From Kiritimatiellia bacterium (GTDB lineage: Bacteria > Verrucomicrobiota > Kiritimatiellia > RFP12 > UBA1067), in NCBI GenBank assembly GCA_016303225.1, contig JAEDMC010000163.1, positions 1 through 6,221 of the forward strand: 6,221 nt of DNA. The letters are read 5' to 3'. Below, piece after piece: positions 1 through 4,220 of this stretch (its first letter is position 1; every line of letters begins with the position of its first letter). The notes beneath the pieces were generated by a model. The model saw only the letters and a list, made by a program, of their open reading frames with translations. It was not told the origin of the DNA and did not search any database. The translations under genes were made by a program, and so were the position numbers.

Positions 1-9
1 GGGGTCTCG

Positions 10-49
10 TGAAAATCCGGGATAAATTATCCCTGAAAATCCGGGATAA
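10..49. repeat. 24-bp-period direct repeat with internal inverted repeat
   Basis: The 16-mer tgaaaatccgggataa occurs at 10-25 and, identically, at 34-49, a period of 24 bp. Between them ttatccc (27-33) is the reverse complement of gggataa, which is present on both sides (19-25 and 43-49). The middle arm could therefore pair with either flank, giving two mutually exclusive hairpins. No T-run follows, so this is not an obvious + strand terminator. One reading frame (codons from 3, stop TAA 60-62) crosses both copies and reads GLVKIRDKLSLKIRDKRGP. It could be the tail of an upstream gene, but it is too short to call. It may also be the edge of a repeat element cut by the window start. Confidence 0.7.
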
Positions 50-81
50 GCGTGGTCCTTAACGCCGCACGTCGCCGTTTA

Positions 82-90
82 TGGTATAAT
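82..90 (+). promoter_or_regulatory. Extended -10 promoter for the acyltransferase gene
   Basis: TGG followed by a perfect TATAAT (85-90) forms an extended -10 element (TGnTATAAT) 22 bp before the ATG at 113. No good -35 is seen; ttaacg at 59-64 is a poor match and its 20-bp spacer is too long. Extended -10 promoters can work without a strong -35. Transcription would begin near 96-98, giving a leader of about 15 nt that just includes the GGAG ribosome binding site (100-103). The genes up to trpS could be read from here, since no terminator is visible between them. Confidence 0.6.
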
Positions 91-112
91 TACCACATTG
101 GAGAAAACGCAT

Positions 113-697
113 ATGAGAGACCTTTTCATCGTTGGGGCGGGCGGATTCGGGCGCGAGGCGGTTTGGACCGTCGAGCGCATCAACGCCGCCGCGCCCGAAC
201 CGCTGTGGAACGTCATCGGGTTCGCCGATGACGATCCGCAGAAGGCGACGGGCAACTTCGAGGGCTATCCGATGCTCGGATCGGTGGAGAAGGCGTCCCG
301 GGACAACCCGGGCGCCTCCGTCTTCATCGCGATCGGCGACAATGCCATCCGCCGCCAGCTGTACGCGCGCCTGAGGGGACACGACTTCCCGGCGCTCATA
401 GATCCGTCGGCGCAGGTGTCGCCCACGACCGAGTTCAAGCACGGTACGTTCATCTCCCAGGAGGCGGTCGTTTCCGTCGGTACGGAGATCGGCAAGTTCG
501 TGATCATCCATTCGCGGGCGGGGGTCGGACACGACTGCGTCGTCGGCGACTTCGCGAACCTCGCGCCGGGCGTGTCGCTCTCGGGCCACACCAAGGTCGG
601 GGCGGACGTCTTCATGGGCGCCAACAGCTGCACGGCGCCGGGCGTGACGGTTCCGGACGGGACGGTCGTCGACTGCGGAATGCCGGTGACGAAGTGA
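113..697 (+). CDS. NeuD/PglD-like sugar O-acyltransferase (hexapeptide repeat)
   Basis: This 194-residue protein probably transfers an acetyl (or acyl) group from acyl-CoA to a sugar or nucleotide sugar in the cytoplasm. Residues 1-95 form a Rossmann-like substrate domain: a starting beta-strand, then GAGGFGRE at 8-15, and VFIAIGDN near 70-77. Residues 97-190 are a left-handed beta-helix of hexapeptide repeats, ending in the CGMPVTK tail (188-194) that matches the family's GxPAK-type end. His140 in GVGHDC aligns, from memory, with the catalytic His of Campylobacter PglD. The ATG at 113 is chosen because GGAG (100-103) lies 9 nt upstream; a TTG at 98 in frame would overlap that site. Length is near the family norm (about 200-215). 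The acceptor sugar cannot be read from the sequence. waaA follows, which suggests surface-glycan use, but NeuD, PglD and perosamine-type acetyltransferases are all possible. Confidence 0.85.
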   Translation: MRDLFIVGAGGFGREAVWTVERINAAAPEPLWNVIGFADDDPQKATGNFEGYPMLGSVEKASRDNPGASVFIAIGDNAIRRQLYARLRGHDFPALIDPSAQVSPTTEFKHGTFISQEAVVSVGTEIGKFVIIHSRAGVGHDCVVGDFANLAPGVSLSGHTKVGADVFMGANSCTAPGVTVPDGTVVDCGMPVTK

Positions 698-793
698 GCG
701 GTTAAGCGGTTAAGCGGTTAAGCGGTTAAGAGGTTAAGCGGTTAAGAGGTTGAGCGGTTGAGCGGTTAAGAGGTTAAGAGGTTAAGAGGTGAA
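698..793 (+). repeat. 12-unit tandem octamer array between acyltransferase and waaA
   Basis: Twelve uninterrupted 8-bp units begin directly after the TGA stop (695-697) and run into the start codon of waaA. Five of the first six units and unit 9 are gcggttaa. Units 5, 10 and 11 are gaggttaa, unit 7 is gaggttga, unit 8 is gcggttga and unit 12 is gaggtgaa. The gcgg form dominates the 5' end and the gagg form the 3' end. The array makes up the whole intergenic gap, so no other spacer sequence exists there. A shorter inverted copy of the same repeat lies inside waaA (1146-1177). Confidence 0.95.
776..781 (+). promoter_or_regulatory. Ribosome binding site of waaA made of repeat DNA
   Basis: AAGAGG at 776-781, formed across the junction of octamer units 10 and 11, lies 7 nt before the GTG start at 789. 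It is the only Shine-Dalgarno-like sequence at good spacing. The start codon itself (789-791) falls inside unit 12 of the array. The ribosome loading site of this gene is therefore entirely repeat-derived. Confidence 0.65.
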
Positions 794-2225
794 GTGGACG
801 ATTTATAACGTTCTTTTTGCGTTGGTTTATCCGTTTCTGCTGCCGGGATTTCTGATGAGGATGCTCCGGCGCGGCGGATATGCCGCGCGAATGGGCGATC
901 GTTTCGCGCTCTACCCTGCGGGCTTGTTTGGTAAGGACAGGCCGCTTTACGACAGCCATAAGGACTTTAGACGGGAGACGGGAGACTTTATTTGGATACA
1001 TGCTGTCAGTGTCGGCGAAGTTCAGGTCGCGGCGCAGCTGATGCGCGAATGGCGCAAGGTTGAGCCGAATGTTCGGTTCTGCTTCTCGACGACGTCCTCA
1101 ACTGGTTGGAAGATCGCTGAGAAAGAGCTCGCCTCCATCAACAGCTCAACCGCTCAATCGCTTAACCGCTTAACCGCTTCAGACATTCTCATCTACAATC
1201 CGCTGGACTTTCCGAACTTCGTGAAGAGCGCGCTGAGGACGGTGCGGCCGCGGGCGATTGTTTTGACCGAGAGCGAGATCTGGCCGAACTTCATCTTGCA
1301 GGCGAAGAAGATGGGGATTCCGCTTTTCCTCATCAACGCGCGGGTGAGCGACCGGAGCGCGCCGCGGTACAGGGCGGCGAAATGGTTCTTCGGCGATGTG
1401 CTGAGCGCGTTTACGAGAATCTTCGCGCAGTCCGATCTCGATAAGGCGAGATTGGTCGCCGCGGGCGCGCCAGAGGCGAAGGTCGAGGTGACGGGCAGCT
1501 TCAAGTTTGACGTCGCGCATCGGAACGAGGCGAAGGAGAAGGAGCTGAGGGAGTGGATTTGCGCAGGGATCAGGGATCAGGGATCGGGGATCAGGATATT
1601 GCTGGGTGGTTCGACCTGGCCGGGCGAAGACGAGGTGCTGCTTCGAATATACAGGAAAATCTTAGATTCCGCTGTTCGCCTTCACCTTTCACCTTCACCT
1701 CTGCTTGTCCTCGCCCCCCGTCACTTCGAGAAGGCCGATGCAATCGAGGCGAACATCAGGAAGGCGGGGTTTGGTTGCGTGAGGAGAAGTCGTGAGGTGA
1801 AGGTTAAAGGTGAAGGTGAACAAAGGAAAGGGTTAAATTCCACTGTTCACCTTGAATCTTCACCTTCACCTAAAGTTTTTTTGGCCGACACCACCGGCGA
1901 GCTGATGGGGCTGTACGGCATTGCCGACGTCGTCTTTGTCGGGAAATCGCTGTGTGCGCACGGGTCGCAGAACATGATCGAGCCGTGCCTGTGCGGCAAG
2001 CCGACGCTGGTGGGCCCTTACACGGAGAACTTCAGGCCGGTCATGAGCGATTTGCTGGCGGCGGATGCGATTGTGCAGGTGAAGGACGAGGGGGAGCTGG
2101 AGGAGAAGATCGTCGATTTGTTTGGAGGGGATGACGCTGGGCTTGGGGCGCGGGCGAAGACGGCGGTGGAGAAGCGGCTGGGGGTGGTTGCGAAGTGTGT
2201 CAGCGAGATTCGGGGGGCGCTGTGA
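789..2225 (+). CDS. waaA: 3-deoxy-D-manno-octulosonic acid (Kdo) transferase WaaA/KdtA, enlarged by repeat insertions
   Basis: This is a family GT30 glycosyltransferase that adds Kdo from CMP-Kdo to the lipid A precursor at the inner face of the cytoplasmic membrane. The 478 residues start with a hydrophobic anchor (about 5-22) and a basic RMLRRGG. The N-terminal GT-B half holds HAVSVGE (71-77), whose Glu77 matches the catalytic base of the family, then TESEIWPN (160-167), NARVSDRS (183-190) and VTGSFKFD (234-241). The C-terminal half holds LGGSTWPGED (272-281), LAPRHFEK (308-315), GELMGLYGIADVVFVGKSL (370-388), GSQNMIEP (392-399) and VGP (408-410). All key motifs are present and the frame is open. 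E. coli WaaA is about 425 aa; the extra 50 or so residues fall in five repeat-derived segments near residues 59-67, 116-130, 259-269, 294-304 and 337-361. Start is GTG 789, supported by AAGAGG and by a normal family N-terminus. The stop overlaps the next gene's start. Confidence 0.93.
   Translation: MKWTIYNVLFALVYPFLLPGFLMRMLRRGGYAARMGDRFALYPAGLFGKDRPLYDSHKDFRRETGDFIWIHAVSVGEVQVAAQLMREWRKVEPNVRFCFSTTSSTGWKIAEKELASINSSTAQSLNRLTASDILIYNPLDFPNFVKSALRTVRPRAIVLTESEIWPNFILQAKKMGIPLFLINARVSDRSAPRYRAAKWFFGDVLSAFTRIFAQSDLDKARLVAAGAPEAKVEVTGSFKFDVAHRNEAKEKELREWICAGIRDQGSGIRILLGGSTWPGEDEVLLRIYRKILDSAVRLHLSPSPLLVLAPRHFEKADAIEANIRKAGFGCVRRSREVKVKGEGEQRKGLNSTVHLESSPSPKVFLADTTGELMGLYGIADVVFVGKSLCAHGSQNMIEPCLCGKPTLVGPYTENFRPVMSDLLAADAIVQVKDEGELEEKIVDLFGGDDAGLGARAKTAVEKRLGVVAKCVSEIRGAL
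963..990 (+). repeat. Heptamer repeat inside waaA (four 7-bp units)
   Basis: Four consecutive 7-bp units read gacttta, gacggga, gacggga, gacttta. The outer units are identical, so relative to a single gacttta the locus has gained 21 bp, which is divisible by both 7 and 3 and keeps the frame. It encodes DFRRETGDF, directly before the beta-strand leading to HAVSVGE. Confidence 0.85.
1146..1177 (-). repeat. Inverted copy of the octamer array inside waaA
   Basis: Four 8-bp units read tcaaccgc, tcaatcgc, ttaaccgc, ttaaccgc on the + strand. Their reverse complements are gcggttaa, gcggttaa, gcgattga and gcggttga, the same family as the array at 698-793. They encode most of the segment INSSTAQSLNRLTA (117-130), which has no counterpart in E. 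coli WaaA as I recall it, between the TSSTG helix and the strand DILIYNP. Confidence 0.9.
1564..1598 (+). repeat. Heptamer repeat (cagggat family) inside waaA
   Basis: Units of 7 bp: cagggat at 1564, 1571 and 1578, then cggggat at 1585 and a decayed unit at 1592. They encode GIRDQGSGIR (260-269), just before the strand ILLGGST. The E. coli protein has a loop roughly 8 residues shorter here. Confidence 0.9.
1667..1700 (+). repeat. ttcacc-type repeat, copy 1, inside waaA
   Basis: A run of ttcgcc, ttcacc, tttcacc, ttcacct preceded by ttccgctg. It matches 28 of 34 positions with 1838-1871 in the same orientation. It encodes SAVRLHLSPSP (294-304) before the strand LLVLAPRH. It is also inverted relative to 1795-1814 (19 of 20 complementary). 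Confidence 0.85.
1795..1871. repeat. Inverted repeat of ggtgaa/ttcacc units inside waaA (includes ttcacc copy 2)
   Basis: The left arm 1795-1821 (aggtgaaggt...aaggtgaac) and right arm 1845-1871 (gttcacctt...ccttcacct) are complementary at 22 of 27 positions with a 23-nt loop, so the mRNA can fold into a long hairpin. The right part (1838-1871) is the second direct copy of the element at 1667-1700 and encodes STVHLESSPSP (351-361). With the left arm it produces the low-complexity segment EVKVKGEGEQRKGLN (336-350) in a loop that is much shorter in E. coli WaaA, before the strand KVFLADTTGEL. Confidence 0.85.
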
Positions 2226-3151
2226 GACGGATTGCGGCGATTGCGCTGGCGGCGTTGGTGGCCGTGGGGTGTTCGAAGGAGGAGTCGTCGGACAAATCGG
2301 TCTTGCAGCAGGAGCCGTGTCCGGCGGTGGTGGAGGCGACAACGCGCATCCGGGCGTTGGAGCATTGCACGGACGTCGATCCGTCTGGCGATAAGCTTGT
2401 TGTTACCAGCGGGAGTGTGCGCGGAATGACGGCGGATGCGTTTCGCCGCCAGTTGGAGGAATTCCCTGGGCGGGAGGTCCATGTCTGGATGCCCGGAGAG
2501 AGGGACTGGGTGCTGGTCGGGCACGCTGGCACGAACCGCGTGTCGCTCGCAAAGGTCATGAATGAGTTTGCCGCGGACACGAACTGCACGATGTCGGTTG
2601 CGGAGGTGTTCGCGAGCTATGTGGGAACGCGCGAGGAGGTTCTGCCGGCGTTCGAGCGGAAGCTTGAAGGCGAGGTCGTGCCAGAGTGGTTCGTCACCAA
2701 GGAGATTCCAGAGATCAAGTGGCTGGATACTTCAGACATCGACGAGGACATCCTGACGGCGACGATGTCAGAGATCCGTTCGATGCAGGTCGTGCGCCGG
2801 CTGTTGCTGGAGGGGAACATGCTTGCGGCGAAGGCGAAGGACAAGAAGGGCGAAGAGGAGGCCATCGACCGCTGGGCGCGCGCGGCGTTGCGCAATCCGT
2901 TCGATCCGATGCTGCGCGAGCGGATTGAGAACCTGAAGCGGAACGCCAAGGGCTTTCTGGCGCTCAACAAGGTGCTGCAGGCGCTGAAGTGCTATGAGAC
3001 GATCGTGCTCATCACGCCGAACGACGCGGCGGCGGTTTACAATTTCGGCGCGTGCCTGATGAAGATCGGCAAGCGCGACATGGCTGAAGAGGTCATGAAA
3101 CGAGGAAAAGAGCTGCTGAAACGGCAAGAGGCGCTCAGCACGGCTCCGTAA
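2222..3151 (+). CDS. Predicted lipoprotein with TPR-like C-terminus, unknown function
   Basis: The 309-residue product is probably an envelope lipoprotein. It starts with RR, a hydrophobic stretch (4-16) and a lipobox-like AVGC with Cys17, followed by a polar KEESSDK linker. GTG at 2222 is chosen because it places this signal peptide at the N-terminus, overlaps the waaA stop as GTGA, and has a G-run (2212-2217) upstream; a GTG at 2195 would add an unlikely polar leader. Residues 58-105 (VVTSGSVRGMTADAF...DWVLVGHAG) look like a compact alpha/beta unit ending in a WxLVG strand. Residues 185-300 are helical, and 252-298 (ALKCYETIVLITPNDAAAV..) fit one TPR repeat, with a probable degenerate one at 215-248. 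The overlap implies translational coupling to WaaA, but no known LPS partner is recognised. The middle recalls the end of spermidine-synthase-like proteins, which is only a weak impression. Confidence 0.75.
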   Translation: MRRIAAIALAALVAVGCSKEESSDKSVLQQEPCPAVVEATTRIRALEHCTDVDPSGDKLVVTSGSVRGMTADAFRRQLEEFPGREVHVWMPGERDWVLVGHAGTNRVSLAKVMNEFAADTNCTMSVAEVFASYVGTREEVLPAFERKLEGEVVPEWFVTKEIPEIKWLDTSDIDEDILTATMSEIRSMQVVRRLLLEGNMLAAKAKDKKGEEEAIDRWARAALRNPFDPMLRERIENLKRNAKGFLALNKVLQALKCYETIVLITPNDAAAVYNFGACLMKIGKRDMAEEVMKRGKELLKRQEALSTAP

Positions 3152-3172
3152 TATTGACATAATGGAGAAACC

Positions 3173-4126
3173 ATGAGAATTCTGACTGGCATTCAGCCTT
3201 CGGGCAAGCTCCACTGGGGCAATTACTTCGGTGCGATGAAGTCGATGTTCGACCTTCAGGAGAAGGGCGAGAACTTCATGTTCATCGCGAACTTCCACGC
3301 GATGACGACGGTGCGGGACGGCAAGGCGCTGCGGGACGCGACGAAGGAGGTCGCGCTCGACTATCTCGCGTGCGGGCTTGATCCGAACAAGACGGTCATG
3401 TACCGTCAGAGCGACGTTCCCGAGGTGCAGGAGCTTGCGTGGTACCTTTCTTGCCTCACGCCGATGGGGCTCCTCGAGCGCTGCCACAGCTACAAGGACA
3501 AGATGGCGCACGGGTTCGAGGCGACGCACGGACTCTTCGCGTATCCCGTGCTGATGGCGGCGGACATCCTCATCATGAACGCGGACCTCGTGCCTGTCGG
3601 CAAGGACCAGAAGCAGCATCTCGAGGTGACGCGCGACCTCTGCCAGAAGTTCAACAACGCCTATGGCGAGATCTTCAAGATGCCGGACGCGTACATTCCC
3701 GAGACGGTGGCGACGATTCCGGGCACGGATGGACAGAAGATGTCCAAGAGCTACCACAACACGATCGAGCTCTTCGACGTCTCGGCGAAGAAGAAGGTGA
3801 TGGGTATTCAGACCGACTCGACGCCGATGGAAGAGCCCAAGGAGCCGGAGGGCAATTCCGTCTACGAGCTCTACAAGCTCTTCGCGACGAAGGAGGAGAC
3901 CGAGGCGATGGCGGCGGCGTTCCGCGCCGGCGGCTATGGCTACGGCACGGCGAAGAAGGAACTTCTCAACGCCTATCATCGTCTCTTTGATCCGTTCAAG
4001 GCCCGTCGCGACGAGCTGGTGAAGGATCCGGACGCCCTGGAGGACATCCTTCAAGAGGGCGCGAAGAAGGCCCGCGCGGCCGCCGCGCCGACGATGGAGA
4101 AGGTCCGCAAGGCCGTTGGGCTGTAG
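3173..4126 (+). CDS. trpS: Tryptophan--tRNA ligase
   Basis: A class I aminoacyl-tRNA synthetase that activates tryptophan with ATP and charges tRNA-Trp in the cytoplasm. The 317 residues begin ILTGIQPSGKLHWGNYFG; HWGN (14-17) stands at the HIGH position, as is usual for TrpRS. MAADIL (128-133) contains the Asp (131) expected to bind the Trp indole nitrogen, VGKDQKQHLEVTRD (142-155) is the family signature, and KMSKS is at 189-193 inside GTDGQKMSKSYHNTI. The C-terminal helical part ends MEKVRKAVGL, so the protein is complete and near normal length (about 320-340). The ATG start follows GGAG at 3164-3167 with 5-nt spacing. It lies 21 bp after the lipoprotein gene and has no clear promoter of its own, so it probably shares that transcript. 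Codon use is more strongly biased to C/G-ending codons than in waaA, which suits a well-expressed housekeeping gene. No embedded repeats were seen. Confidence 0.97.
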   Translation: MRILTGIQPSGKLHWGNYFGAMKSMFDLQEKGENFMFIANFHAMTTVRDGKALRDATKEVALDYLACGLDPNKTVMYRQSDVPEVQELAWYLSCLTPMGLLERCHSYKDKMAHGFEATHGLFAYPVLMAADILIMNADLVPVGKDQKQHLEVTRDLCQKFNNAYGEIFKMPDAYIPETVATIPGTDGQKMSKSYHNTIELFDVSAKKKVMGIQTDSTPMEEPKEPEGNSVYELYKLFATKEETEAMAAAFRAGGYGYGTAKKELLNAYHRLFDPFKARRDELVKDPDALEDILQEGAKKARAAAAPTMEKVRKAVGL

Positions 4127-4153
4127 CCCGCTCTAGCATCCATGCAAATTCTC

Positions 4154-4184
4154 GCGACAAATTCGCACGGTTCTGTGATATAAT
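4154..4184 (+). promoter_or_regulatory. Promoter of the Gfo/Idh/MocA oxidoreductase gene
   Basis: A perfect TATAAT at 4179-4184 is preceded by TGA (4176-4178), making an extended -10 (TGnTATAAT) like the one at 82-90. A weak -35, gcgaca, lies at 4154-4159 with a 19-bp spacer. The transcript would start near 4191, giving a leader of about 30 nt that contains AGGAG (4209-4213). No terminator is seen after trpS, so some read-through is possible. Confidence 0.65.
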
Positions 4185-4220
4185 ACTCGTAAATTACATT
4201 CACCAACCAGGAGACAGTAC

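Noticed and set aside
98..112. TTG start at 98 for the acyltransferase
   Set aside because: It would place the GGAG ribosome binding site inside the coding region. The ATG at 113 has correct spacing and starts directly with the family's first beta-strand.
698..793. CRISPR array
   Set aside because: Units are 8 bp and directly abutting with no spacers; no Cas genes nearby.
2195..2221. GTG start at 2195 for the lipoprotein
   Set aside because: It adds nine mostly polar residues before the signal peptide. GTG 2222 overlaps the waaA stop and gives a normal lipoprotein leader.
789..2225. waaA as a pseudogene because of its repeats
   Set aside because: The frame is open from GTG to TGA, all catalytic and fold motifs are present in order, and the insertions fall in loops. 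It is more likely functional.
3154..3163. TTGACA (3154-3159) and cataat (3158-3163) before trpS as a promoter
   Set aside because: The TTGACA has no -10 at 16-18 bp; the site there lies inside trpS. The cataat would leave almost no leader before GGAG. Likely chance in a short AT-rich gap.
2768..4054. Long - strand open frame opposite trpS and the lipoprotein gene
   Set aside because: Arg/Leu/His-rich low-complexity translation typical of the shadow of a GC-rich gene; no family motifs, and the + strand holds clear trpS.
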